Source: Diphasiastrum complanatum (Eukaryota; Streptophyta; Lycopodiopsida; Lycopodiales; Lycopodiaceae). From it: a stretch of 64,000 bases of DNA. This document shows, piece after piece, positions 1 through 10,426 of this stretch. Made by a program: the position numbers and the translations under genes. The notes under the pieces were generated by a model that was not told where the DNA came from, searched no databases, and worked only from the letters and a program-made list of their open reading frames with translations. The first letter of the stretch is position 1. Each line of letters opens with the position of its first letter. The stretch spans positions 55,757,278-55,821,277 of the forward strand of contig CM055100.1 in NCBI GenBank assembly GCA_029204225.1, read 5' to 3'.

Positions 1-606
1 CAGAAGCTCTTGGGCAGTCAGCATACATTTGGCTGATTCAACCAGAGTACGGTTCTTCCTCTCGGCTAAGCCATTAGACTGAGGACTATAAGGAGTGATG
101 CATTGCTGCTCAATGCTTTGGCTTTGGCAGTACTCCTTAAATTCAGTAGAGATGTACTCTCCACCATTGTTAGACCTTAGGGCCTTGATCGTCCTTCCAG
201 TCTCTTTTTCTACACGCTCCTTGAAGATTCTGAAGCAATTGAAAGCTTCTGATTTCTTTTGGATAAAATACACCATAGTCCTTTTGGAAAACTCATCAAT
301 AAAAGTTATAAAATATTTTGCATCCTTCAGAGAAGGATTCCTCATCAGGCCACAAATGTCTGAATGCACAACATCTAACAATCCTCTAGCAGTATGTTAA
401 TGGCTTGATATAAATGGATTCCTAGTCCGTTTACCAACTAAACAGTCTTGACAGACAGATAACTTGACTTTATCATTAGGATAGTCCAGATCTAGAACAA
501 TAGAATGTTTAGACATTTGTTGTACAACAACATGATTCAAGTGACCAAGTCTATAATGCCAAAGTAAACTTTTATTTGCTTGAATAGAAGTAGAACACGA
601 AGACAA
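1..606 (-). pseudogene. Ty1/copia pol fragment: GAG-pre-integrase and integrase core
   Basis: Reading down from 606, the minus strand encodes a GAG-pre-integrase zinc region (WHYRLGHLNH, then a CxxC-type CQDC). The copia integrase core follows, with HSDICG, YFITFIDEFSKRTMVYF and YSPQSNGLAERKNRTL. An in-frame TAA at about 397-399 separates the two, where family members continue from the SSH motif into the integrase. The usual RSDNGGEY motif reads RSNNGGEY, so the second catalytic Asp is replaced. The fragment runs off the window start. It belongs to the same lineage as the copia remnant at 12.7-15.2 kb, with which it shares long phrases. It is a dead element; the reading frame is otherwise easy to follow. 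Confidence 0.88.
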
Positions 607-1845
607 TTACTCTATCAGCTAGTAGAGTCTTGTTTTCGTGGAAGCTTATCAAGCTACAGAAAATTGTTCTAATACCTTGTTGGAAAGAGGGGTGTGAAGA
701 AGATAATTCGAAAAGAAAATGAACACGAAAAGAAGCGAACTCGAAACTCGAAAAAGAAATGAATTCGAACAAGAATTGTTCGTGCGCAGCGGAATAAGCT
801 ATCTCACTCTTTCCTCAAGCATGACTACACCTATCAGACTTGAACAGAACATTAGTGATAGAAATCACGTTCGATCTGATTACGTAGCCAAACATTAAGC
901 ATCAAAAACATCAGAAAGATAATTTGTCACGAACAGCTAGACAAATTATTAGTTGCGAATTATTTGCGAAGAGCTAGACTGATAATCAGTCGTGAATTAG
1001 TCGCGAAGAGCAAGACTAAATATTAGTCGCGAACAGCCAGACTAATAATAATTCGTGAAGAGCAGACAACCAGATTAAGTAATAAGAAAACCAAACAAAA
1101 TGTAGAAAAACATTGCAATATTGACACAAATTTGAACGCAAAACAAAGAGCTGTAATCATATTAAGTATAACGCAGGTCAATAATGTAGGTGAGCACAAA
1201 ACAATAGCGGACATAACCACGTGCTTCACAAAGCTAATCACACAATCTGTAAAGGTGATGAACCTATTATTGACAATACATCTGGAAGAAAAGAATCAAT
1301 ACACGAAAGCATCTACGATGTCTATCTCTGATTATCAATGATGTTTCGTTCTCTCTCTTCTATTCTGATGTCGTTCTGATACACTTCTGATGCTATTATG
1401 ATACTTGTTATTTTTATATGCAGATGGTATTCAATATATACATAATTTTTACAGGTGTGCAGATGAAGAAAGTACAAAAGTGGTCGTGCTATCTGTGGGA
1501 GATCGTGGGTGGCTACTGTCATTGTCAAATATGATTGCACAGTGCATGGGATGAACGTGAGAAGGCCGCAACGTCAGCCTTCGCTAAAAGTAACGTTGAT
1601 GAAAATGCGAAAAACGCGACACTTTGACAAATGCCTTAAAAATTGATTTACAGGGTATCCACGCTTTTCTATAAGGGCACCTTTGGCATTTGTAGGACAG
1701 TGTCGTCTTTTTCACCTGTCATAAATCACGTGTAAAAACACAGTGTTGTCTTTTTCGCCTGTCTTATTTTACATGTAAATATGCAGACTGTGTGACAACA
1801 CAAGTAAATTACAGCAGCATGAATGAAGGCAGATTAACATAGGAT
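607..1845. other. Non-coding interval inside the broken copia element
   Basis: This 1.2 kb separates copia gag (1846-2280) from GAG-pre-integrase (1-606), where the zinc knuckle and protease should be. No coding was recognised. It holds a degenerate repeat at 921-1067. The minus strand near 660-690 reads AAGGTATTAGAAC, which is weakly like a primer-binding site. A nested solo LTR is possible, but I could not fix its ends. Confidence 0.45.
921..1067. repeat. Degenerate tandem repeat with (G)CGAA(C/G)AGC...AGAC core
   Basis: About four imperfect copies, 30-45 bp apart, of a phrase alternating CACGAACAGCTAGAC, GCGAAGAGCTAGACT, GCGAAGAGCAAGACT and GCGAACAGCCAGACT. They are separated by AT-rich stretches containing TTAGTCG(C/T)GAA. 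The units have partial dyad symmetry. They lie in the non-coding interval between the two copia fragments and may be LTR enhancer-like repeats. Confidence 0.6.
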
Positions 1846-2280
1846 TTAGGAGAGTAGATGAGATAAATCCAACATGTCTTTGACGGACAGGCTGCTGGTC
1901 TTTCTCCACATTTGAAGATGACCGATCACCTTTTGAAGAGTGAGGTCAAGTTGTGTGGAGATCATTACAACAAAGTGTTCATAGGACTTTGGTAAAGAAA
2001 AAAACAAGGTCATAACGACATCATCATCTTGAATAGCATATCCTACAACTAACAGTTGATCCATTAAAGATTTAAAGCTATTGATGTGAGAAGTGATGGC
2101 TGTAGAATGAGACATACTAAGTGTGAAGAACTTCCTTCTAAGGTGTAATCGTGTGGTTACATCTTGGGTCTCATATAGATTCGATAATAAACCAAGTGCT
2201 TCCTTAGAGGATTTGCACGTGGTAACGTGGGATATTCGGGAGTCGGTCAGATTGAGCATGATCGATGTATTAATGGGCAT
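1846..2280 (-). pseudogene. Ty1/copia gag fragment (UBN2 domain)
   Basis: The 144-codon minus-strand frame resembles the copia gag UBN2/DUF4219 region. It has the phrase TRLHLRRKFFTLSM, followed by helical sequence with SFKSLMDQLLVVGY and FFSLPKSYEHFV. Gag forms the virus-like particle shell. The N-terminal region is cut off by the inverted-repeat sequence at about 2281, and the zinc knuckle is missing downstream. The orientation matches the pol fragment at 1-606, so both are probably parts of one disrupted element. The same gag motif (HLRRKFFSFKM) recurs in the fragment at 41.6-42.0 kb. Confidence 0.82.
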
Positions 2281-2597
2281 CTATATTCCTGATAAAAATG
2301 GTTTAGTGGGTAGATTAGAGCCATATACTCTACCAGATTTTCCGAGTGAGGAATGAATTTCTCCAGATTCAGCAATTTCAAAAAGTTTTTGATAAAAGGT
2401 AGATACCAACTTAATCTATTATTTTTTGAACTAGTGTTACATTTTAATATACTCTGAATATCCATATAAAGTCTAGATTGAAAATTTTCTAAAATTGTTG
2501 CATAAAGAGAAATCCATTCCTCCCTCGAAAAATCTGGTAGAGAATATAGCTCTAATCTACTCACTAAACCATTTTTACCAGGAATATAGGCGTGATC
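2281..2597. repeat. Long inverted repeat, arms about 2281-2400 and 2455-2597
   Basis: The left arm starting at CTATATTCCTGATAAAAATGG is repeated in reverse complement at the right end, with only scattered mismatches through GAGGAATG(A/G)ATTTCTC. The inner parts of the arms are more diverged, and the loop is short (roughly 50-100 bp). The outer 70 bp of each arm reads open with the phrase LVxRLExYxLPDFxxEE, which suggests a coding origin that I do not recognise. The RNA could fold into a strong hairpin. Confidence 0.75.
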
Positions 2598-2599
2598 AT

Positions 2600-3720
2600 A
2601 AAAAAAACTCCCGACTCTAAAATGGATTTTGGAGAATGACCTTTATATTGTAAAATACCGATATCCGAATGTATGACATCAATTATTCTTGCAATCGATT
2701 GAACTGTTTGCCACTCAATGAAATTTAATGGATAAAAATCTGCAAAACCAACAAAAATATCGCAAGAAAATGCTGATACTAAAGAAATTTAATTTGAATA
2801 TGTACATACTAATCATATACTTACAATTGCATTTTCTTCTATCATTTGGATTAAATCTTGAATGTTGATCTCTTTGTGAAGATAAGCACGCTGAATTAAA
2901 ACTTTCATGATAGATTGATTGTTGACAATTGATACTTTGAAGTCCATTATCCTGCCTTTCCAAGAGCTTCTATATATGTTATCCAATTTTTTTTTTTTTT
3001 TTTCCGAAAAGAGCCTTTTGAGGAATGATGCATCAAGATCCATTGATATTTTCGATATATTCTTGGTATCCATTGATCTTATGTATTTTCATTGCGAATA
3101 TTGATTGCATCAATGGTTCCTCTTGGTCTCCAATTATGTGTAGCCATTAGTCCAAAATATGACTATGCAAGTTGAGAACGGAGAGAATGAATAGAATGAG
3201 AGGTGTACCTATGAATGTCAATCCAAAATATGTCTATGGAAGCTAAGAACAGAGAGAATTAAGAGAATGAGAGGTACACCTAAGAATGACAAGAAGTTCC
3301 TAAACTACAAGGATTAGTTACCTACAGTTTACGAATATTGACGTCAAATCAACCTCGAGAGTACAAATATGGGCAGCAAAAAGTATTCGGGCAGTAACTG
3401 TGGTCCAATCACAATCGTTTTTTCTGCCCGGCGAGATTTTTGAAAATCACAAAAATTTGGCCGGGAAAGGTCAAAACAATTTCCGTCGTCAACCACTGTT
3501 ACAATTTGTCATAGATGGACACCATTGATTGGGACACATAAGTGTTGAAAGCGTGTGAAGTCAAAAAAAGCATCTTGACAAAGGGCCCATTTTGAGTTCT
3601 AATATCCCTTAATGGTAAATAGATTTCAAAACTTTGACTATTACTAACTAGTTTATTAGGCCACATATGGCTAGTCATCCTTATTTGGAAGAATCTACTC
3701 CCAATTCATTAAGATCATAG
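2600..3720. other. AT-rich sequence without recognised genes
   Basis: Only short low-complexity frames occur, including one across a T tract at about 2987-3003. An imperfect duplication of the phrase CCAAAATATG...GAGAGAAT...AGAATGAGAGGT lies near 3150-3290. I recognise no element here. Confidence 0.5.
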
Positions 3721-3723
3721 TTG

Positions 3724-3806
3724 CACCGCGATTCGTGAATCGCGATTCAAAATCGCGATCCCGATTCGCGATTCGGGATTTTCCCAGAATCGTGTAGAAT
3801 CGAAAT
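3724..3806. repeat. Cluster of palindromic AATCGCGATT / CGATTCGCG motifs
   Basis: Within about 80 bp the core GATTCGTGAATCGCGATT and its variants recur at least five times, overlapping and in both orientations. The cluster lies about 0.6 kb beyond the 3' side of the minus-strand hAT transposase remnant. hAT transposases commonly bind subterminal repeats, so it could be such a region, but I could not find a matching terminal inverted repeat. Confidence 0.6.
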
Positions 3807-4260
<454 letters not shown>

Positions 4261-4423
4261 AAATCATAAACCATAAAACCGAAGTTACTGAACTAAAACC
4301 ACAAAGAACAATACTGAATCACGACAATGTTGTGAATAAGATCATCATAATATATAATATCGGGCCACATGGCACCAAAAAGGGGTACAATGATGTTCCA
4401 TGAACGTAATGAAAACTATATAA

Positions 4424-6866
4424 CTAAGGCTCGTCAGAGTCATGGTAGGATAAATCATCCGAATCTGTGGACTGCAGATCCCATTGGTCCGCAGATGAAT
4501 CGGAACTGGAGGGAGCCATATGTCGTGGTGTGGCCCTGGCTCTACTGCGTGCTCTGGATCCCTGCTGCGTGCCCTGGCTCTGGACCACCCCCCTCTCCCT
4601 GCCTCTACCTCTGCCTCTGCCTCTCTCCCCTCCTCTGGCCCCCATCTGGCTGCCCCCAGCCCTGTGTCTACTCCGTCGTGCCTGTGTGTCAAGTGGCCGT
4701 AACCCTAAGCCCTGGGATGGCCCTACCCACTGTGATGATGCCTGGCCGACGACTGCCTGTGATGCTCCACTCCTGTCTACAAAAAGAGTACTCAGCCCCC
4801 CCTCCTAGAACCTCTAGGTCTCCCCCTAGGCCTACGTGCAGGAATGGCTGGCTCCTCCTCTGTCTCTGCATCAGGGTCCACTAGCAGGTCAGCCAGGTCA
4901 TCCCCCTGTGCCTCCGCCCACATCTCCTCGTCCTCCTCTGTATCTCCCTCAACCCACTCTTCCTCCTCCACATAGTGTGCCCCGAGCATCTCTCCACCCT
5001 CCGAGACCTCGTCATCTCCCTCCTCAGCCCTCTCCCTCTGCCTCTCTGTCCTCCTCTGCCGCCGTAAAGCCCGTGCGTTAGCCTGTGCCTATCTGTAGAG
5101 CTCTCTATGGATCTCATCATCCATCTCCTCCTGTGTGGGTGGTGCCCGAGGAGCAACAGCTATCGAATCCACCAAGCAAGTGTCGGGGTCCACCTGTAAC
5201 CAAAAACAATACATTGTTGTTAGGCAGGTATTGTGCAACTCACTGCATATTTTAAAAGCAAATCAATTCACCAAAGCATACCAAGAAAAAAGGGGTGATG
5301 ATGTGACTCACCTCGAGCATCTGACCCTCTCCTCGTGTGCGCCTCAGCATACGGCCGTTGGTGTTCACAAACACCAACCGCCTACACTGCTCGATGGACA
5401 ACCTGTTCCTCTTCTGCGTGTGATACAAGGCCCAGGTGCTCCAATTCCGCTCACAAGCTCCTGCTAAACAGTCCTGTGCACGGACTCTCTCAGCCAATCG
5501 CCTCAGGTCACCTGTGCTGCGCCCGTGGATGCACCACCATGTAACGGGCCTCAGCTGATCCTCCCTCCGCCGACTCTGCTCTCCATCGAAAGGAAACTGG
5601 AAGTGCTCAAATGCGAGCAGCTGGCTTGCAATGTTGGCCAGCATCGGACCTATTGGCAAAAGGAAAAACATGGCACATGTAAGACCCCTCAAATTTAGAC
5701 ACTACCAATGAGTACAATACTACAGTAACATTGCTACGAAATGATTTCTCACACGTACCTGGTCCGGGCCATACGCGCTCCGTGTACTCCACCCATCCCC
5801 GGTGCAGCTCCGGATCATCCCTCTCTCGTGTAGAGCGCCACAAGGGGTGTAACATGTGGGCTACAACGTGGATGGGTCGGTGGAAGTAGTCCCATCTGGC
5901 CTCCCAGATGCGTGAGATCTCGCGCCTCCTGCAGCAGACAAATTACAACAATCACTAAACCATAGCATAAAAGAAACGCATCAGACTCGAGTGAGAAACA
6001 ACAAACTAGACACTGAAGAGTCATACCTATGCTCGTCCAAGACTGACAACAGAATCCCCTCGCCGATGCGCTCTATGAACTCGTAAATGAGACCGAGGGT
6101 GCACCCCTCACGGTCTACCAGACGCAGCACTCTGTAAATGGGTAGTAGGATCCCACTAATCTCCTCAGCAGCTCTCCAGAACTCGTCGCCGTACACAGTG
6201 GACTGGAAAAATGCCGAATGGGGGAGGTCTGTAAAGTCCCGGAAGGCCACGCTGGAAACCATCCGTCGCAATGCATCCTTCACCACCACCAATCGCTCTA
6301 GCACCAAGAAGTAAAACGCAAAGCGTGTGGGTGCGGGCTTCTTCAGGTTTAGGGTGGAGAAGGTGCGGAACAGGGCCAACACACGGCTCTTCCTGGTGCC
6401 AAAAGTGACCAGGCGCATGGCCGTAGAAGTGATCTGCAACACAAACACCCAGTAAAAAAGTTTAGACAGTAGTTGAGACGTGGTTAGCAGCATCGAAGGA
6501 AGAAAGCATAGCAAATAGAACAAACTATACCTCTCTGATCCATGGAAGTGCACATAGGTCATGGATGAGCAAGTCTATGCAATGTGCAGCACAGGGTGTC
6601 CACACAATGCTGGGGTGCTCCCTCATCATAATCTCGCCCATCTGCTTGCAATTCGAGGCGTTGTCGGTGACAACCTGAACCACGTGCTCATCTCCGATGT
6701 CAGCAATAACATCTCTAATGACCTCCCATATGAAATCGGCTGTGATGGCGTCACCACCTCGAGTGGCATCCACGCCACGTAGGAATACTGTGCCAAGCGG
6801 GCAAGAAACCAAGACATTGATGACGGATCGCCGACGAATGTCGGTCCATCCATCGCTCAGAAATTA
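4424..6866 (-). pseudogene. hAT-type transposase (DUF659 / hAT C-terminal dimerisation), N-terminally truncated
   Basis: DNA transposase of the DUF659-type hAT group, readable as spliced exons on the minus strand: about 6866-6531, 6433-6027, 5928-5759, 5649-5312 and 5193-4792. Each inferred junction has GT..AG ends and keeps frame. Motifs in order are LSDGWTDIRRRSVINVLVSC (DUF659 start, with a catalytic Asp candidate), [67 protein letters not shown], and the dimerisation motif ERNWSTWALYHTQKRNRLS. A very acidic stretch and an RGRPRGSRRGG basic tail end the protein near 4792. A premature TAG lies near 5090. The BED zinc finger and N-terminal exons are missing beyond about 6866, so it is inactive. 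The minus-strand Arg/Gly-rich frame at 4424-4645 may be a further 3' coding piece. Confidence 0.87.
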
Positions 6867-7270
6867 CACTTTTTTTTTTTGCAATATTGCAAAGGGTTAG
6901 AAAAGCTTCAAAATTGTGTGATAGAGTCAAAGTTGTGCAAGTTTGGCAAAATACGACTTCTTGCGATATCACAAGAAATTGCAAACTGCATGACAAACCA
7001 AGAGCCTCATGAGACACTCAAGTCACAAAAATGATAAGTTGCAATTCTCACAATAACTGTAAAACACAAGTTTTTGCAGTATCCCAAAAAATTGCAAATT
7101 GCATGACAAAGCAAAAGTTGTAGGAGACACTCAAATCACAAAAAATGATTAAATTGCAATCCTCACAATGGTTGGAAAATATTTGATTCGCATCGGTGGC
7201 CAAAGCGACATTCACATGTTGCAAGGCTGCACTTGTAAGAACTAAAAAATATAATCAAAACTAATGATTC
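6867..7270. repeat. Two-unit tandem duplication, period about 113 bp
   Basis: The phrase AAATTGCAAA(C/T)TGCATGACAAA, followed by GAGACACTCAA(G/A)TCACAAA and TTGCAAT(T/C)CTCACAAT, occurs twice (about 6970-7070 and 7083-7175). The units are diverged. No gene was seen; the block abuts the truncated end of the hAT transposase. Confidence 0.65.
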
Positions 7271-7273
7271 TAA

Positions 7274-7688
7274 GGGCGGTTTCACATTACAGTGCCTGGC
7301 AAGTCCCAAATTTGAAATGGAGTCCTCTCATTGGTCCATAGGGGGTCTCCCCCCTTTTCATACTCAAGCTTGAGTTATTACCATGTGGCAAATGGGGTGG
7401 CATGGGACCTATGCCACGTAGGGGGGAAACTCAAGCGCATTTTTTGGGCTTGGAGACATTGCCCGACATATTGAATTGCCAAGGGAATTTTAAAAAAAAT
7501 GGACTAATAAGATCGTAAGGGTTCAAGCTGGCTAATCAAATTTTGGCCCTTTATTTCGCACTTGCGAGCCAAGTGTGAAAGGGGGGTGATCCATTGCCCG
7601 TCCAATAAAATTCAAAAAATGGACGGCAAGTCAAAAGGCAAGTCAAAAGGCCTTGACAAAAGGACTTGCCCCTAGTCGAAAACTACCC
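7274..7688. mobile_element. PIF/Harbinger-like MITE, 415 bp, TAA target duplication
   Basis: The left end reads GGGCGGTTTCAC. The reverse complement of the right end reads GGGTAGTTTTCG, giving an imperfect terminal inverted repeat of about 11 bp. Both ends are flanked by TAA (7271-7273 and 7689-7691). A three-base TAA/TTA duplication and a GGG-GTTT terminus are typical of PIF/Harbinger elements. There is no coding capacity. The short imperfect TIR keeps confidence moderate. Confidence 0.6.
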
Positions 7689-7812
7689 TAAGAAAAGCCA
7701 TTCTCTTGGTTGCATAAAATTCAAAAAATGAACGGCAAGTCAAAAGGCCTTGACAAAAGGACTTACCCCTAGTCGAAAACTACCCTAAGAAAAGCCACTC
7801 TCTTGGTTGCAT
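7605..7812. repeat. Tandem duplication spanning the MITE right end (109 + 97 bp)
   Basis: The block from ATAAAATTCAAAAAATG to CTCTTGGTTGC occurs twice in direct orientation. The first unit carries an extra 12 bp (AGTCAAAAGGCA-type slip). The MITE terminus plus its flank is therefore present twice, so the duplication occurred after the MITE inserted. Confidence 0.85.
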
Positions 7813-8173
7813 AGTAAACTATATCATGCCACAACAGATTCAATGCTTTGAGATTTCTAAAATTAAATTGCCACAGATTTATGGCAAATAAGTTGGACGC
7901 GTAAACCAATATTATTACAAAAATGGCCAGAAAACCATTTATAATATATATAAAGGTCAAGGTTGCAATGCTGAAATTTGACCTGGCATTACCCTGCATT
8001 TTGAAGTTTAGAAATAATTGGATGCATGTCAATTGAAACTCACTCCACAGAAAAAATCAAAAGGTTGGACGTACAGAAAGGAGCTAGTAGCAGGCTTTAC
8101 TTTCAATCTGAAAGGTGAGTCCGGGAATTGAGTGCCAACAATCAACGTTGCAGACGACAACGACGGCGATGTG

Positions 8174-8175
<2 letters not shown>
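7813..8175. other. Non-coding sequence
   Basis: AT-rich stretch with no recognisable gene or element, leading into a trinucleotide tract. Confidence 0.4.
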
Positions 8176-8208
<33 letters not shown>

Positions 8209-8340
8209 CGACAACGACGACGACGAAGCAACGTTACGACCGGATTAACGCGCAGCGATGGCGAACAGCAACAGCAAGACGATGAGCTATGGCGTATCGG
8301 GAAGGAAGGAAGGAAGGATCAAGGAAGGAAGGAAGGACGG
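8176..8340. repeat. (GAC/ACG)n and (GGAA)n microsatellites
   Basis: An interrupted ACG/GAC trinucleotide run lies at about 8150-8227 and a GGAA-rich run at about 8301-8339. The Arg-rich and Ser-rich frames here are low-complexity artefacts. Confidence 0.9.
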
Positions 8341-8555
8341 AAGAGTCTTCACAAATGGTGAGGAAAGTGAGAAAATTCGTTGCTATGGCATGCGCCTTGT
8401 TAATAATAATAATAGTGATAAGGTTTCATTGTTTCTTGTGTGCGACATTTGCATTGTTTTTGCCTTGTTCATTCATGCAAATTGCTCGCATCAGTTGCCA
8501 ACACGTAAAGTGTGTGTGTGTTTATAGTTTGTCAATCATTCTGTACACATTATCG

Positions 8556-9330
8556 TGTAAAGATTTCGCCTCTCAAGAAATCCTTGGTTTATTATCGTAT
8601 AATGATTTTGTCTCTGGACAAATTGGGAAGACTACAGAGCTCTAGAAATACGGCCGCGTTACATTTTTATAGGCTTGCCTCTGGAGAAACCTGTAAGTTT
8701 GCAGAGCTTTGGAGAAAAGGTCACGTTATATTTTCGTATGGTTGAGTTTGCAGAGCTTTGGAAATGCGATCACGTCATGTTTTCATAGAACAATTTGGCC
8801 TTTCAAGAAATGCATTAGTTTTCAGAGCTTTAGGGATGCGGTTTGTTAATGTAAATTTCGATTCCTGAGTATTTTGCCTCTGAAAGAATCTTCAAGTTTA
8901 ATAGAGCGTAGAGATTAAATCATTTTTCATGTCAAATACGGTCGGATTATTGAATGTTGTCTGTGAAGAAATCTGTAAGTTCACAGAGATTAAACCTCTT
9001 CATTTGTCGTGTCAAATACGCTCACGTTATCGTAGATTGTCATGGCTGAATATTTTCCCTCCAAACAAATCTCGAAGTTCTACAGAGCTTTGGAATCAAA
9101 TCAATTGTCATGTGAAATACGTTAGTTAGTTCTGTACTTCATGTACGTGTTTTTAGACCTTCACAAGCTTTAGAGCAGTCTTGTTTTTGCTCTGTACTAT
9201 TTGTCTGTAATTTTTCAGCACATAGCACGACTATCATGACGTTATCGAAATATTTCACCTCTGAAGTAACTTGTAAGTTCATTGAGCTGAAAAATTAGAT
9301 GAATTTTCACGTCAAAATATGGTCACATTG
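8556..9330. repeat. Degenerate minisatellite upstream of gene A
   Basis: Six to eight diverged copies of a phrase like GCCTCTGGAGAAAcCTGTAA, then GTTTGCAGAGCTTTGGA, then a TCACGTTAT...TTTTCGTA tail, at irregular spacings of roughly 65-130 bp. The block lies 1-2 kb upstream of the first coding exon of gene A, so it is either in its promoter or in a 5' UTR intron. Confidence 0.65.
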
Positions 9331-9374
9331 TCGTAGATTTCAGGTTCTTCTGTACTTCCTGTACGTAATGGGAT

Positions 9375-9562
9375 ACCTTCAGAAGCTTTAGAGCAATCTT
9401 ATTTTTGCCCCGGAGGATTTGTCTTTAATTTGGTCTATAATTTCTGTAAGTAGTCTAAACCTTCAGAAGCTTTAGAGCAATCTTATTTTTGCCCCGGAGG
9501 ATTTGTCTTTAATTTGGTCTATAATTTCTGTAAGTAGTCTAAACCTTCAGAAGCTTTAGAGC
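9375..9562. repeat. 84-bp tandem repeat, 2.2 units, no mismatches seen
   Basis: The unit beginning ACCTTCAGAAGCTTTAGAGC starts at 9375, 9459 and 9543 (partial third copy). I see no mismatch between the first two units, so the duplication is recent compared with the degenerate repeats just upstream. Confidence 0.93.
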
Positions 9563-10426
9563 CGAGGCCCGAGAGCCTTCATTTTTTCCCTCTGTAAGGT
9601 TTGTGTATATATATTTCAGCACATAGCGTACTCTTATTTTTGCTCTGTAGATTTATCTGCATTTTATTGCAAAAACTAGCGCGATTGTCACGACGCGTTT
9701 GTTCGTAATTGCAACTGCGGAGTGACAAAACTGACCGTTCCTAAACCATTTTTTGAGCAGAGGGATTTCTCACAAGCACCAGTTCAAGGAGGCAGTATCA
9801 GCTATCGAAACTTGGAAAAGTTCAAGGAGGCAGGATCAGCTCTCAAAACTTGGAAAATCTTGGCTCGGCGATCACACATTTCACGCTTTTTGGTCAATTT
9901 CTCTGCCATGAGCATATCAATATTAACGACACAAACGGGGCTGCGTAAAATTGGGGGGCTTTTGCATTTAGTCCTTTATGTGCCATGTTTTCTCATTTTA
10001 TTTCCGGCCGAAACCAGAGGTTTAGTGGAGCTAGAAGTGTGATACAGCCTTGAGAATTTATCCTTTCTTTTACTATTATTGTACGAGGTTTGATTTTATG
10101 ATATCAGAGTGCCTTTGCAGATAACGCTTTGTATGCGATCTCTTTTGATTTTCATTTCCTCCCAAGAGCAGAGGTTTAGACCAAACCGCGGGAGGGGGAG
10201 GGGTTTATAGCTTTTGGTATTATTCGCTTTATTGTTTTGCTTTCTTTATCTTCTGCGATTCACGCTCGAGATGCTACTGGTCTTGGCTCCGCACAACATA
10301 TCTCCTCCTTTAGTGCCTTTAGCTGTGCTTTGACAGAACGGTGAATTTATCCTAGTGAGCTATAGCAAGTTAGCTGTTTGGCCTCTTCAATTTGGTGAGC
10401 TATCGCAAACTAGCCGTGAAACAGGC
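9563..10426 (+). promoter_or_regulatory. Putative 5' UTR / promoter region of gene A
   Basis: No other gene was recognised. A near-duplicate phrase GTGAGCTAT(A/C)GCAA occurs twice just before the start codon. The sequence AAACAG immediately before GCATGG could be a splice acceptor of a 5' UTR intron. A further in-frame ATG exists at 10355, so the true start is uncertain. Confidence 0.35.

Noticed and set aside
4369-5081. Several overlapping + strand Pro-rich frames
   Set aside because: Antisense shadows of the GC-rich, acidic/basic hAT 3' coding region on the minus strand.
8029-8361. Arg-rich (+) and Ser-rich (-) frames over the GAC tract
   Set aside because: Translations of a trinucleotide microsatellite; no context of a gene.
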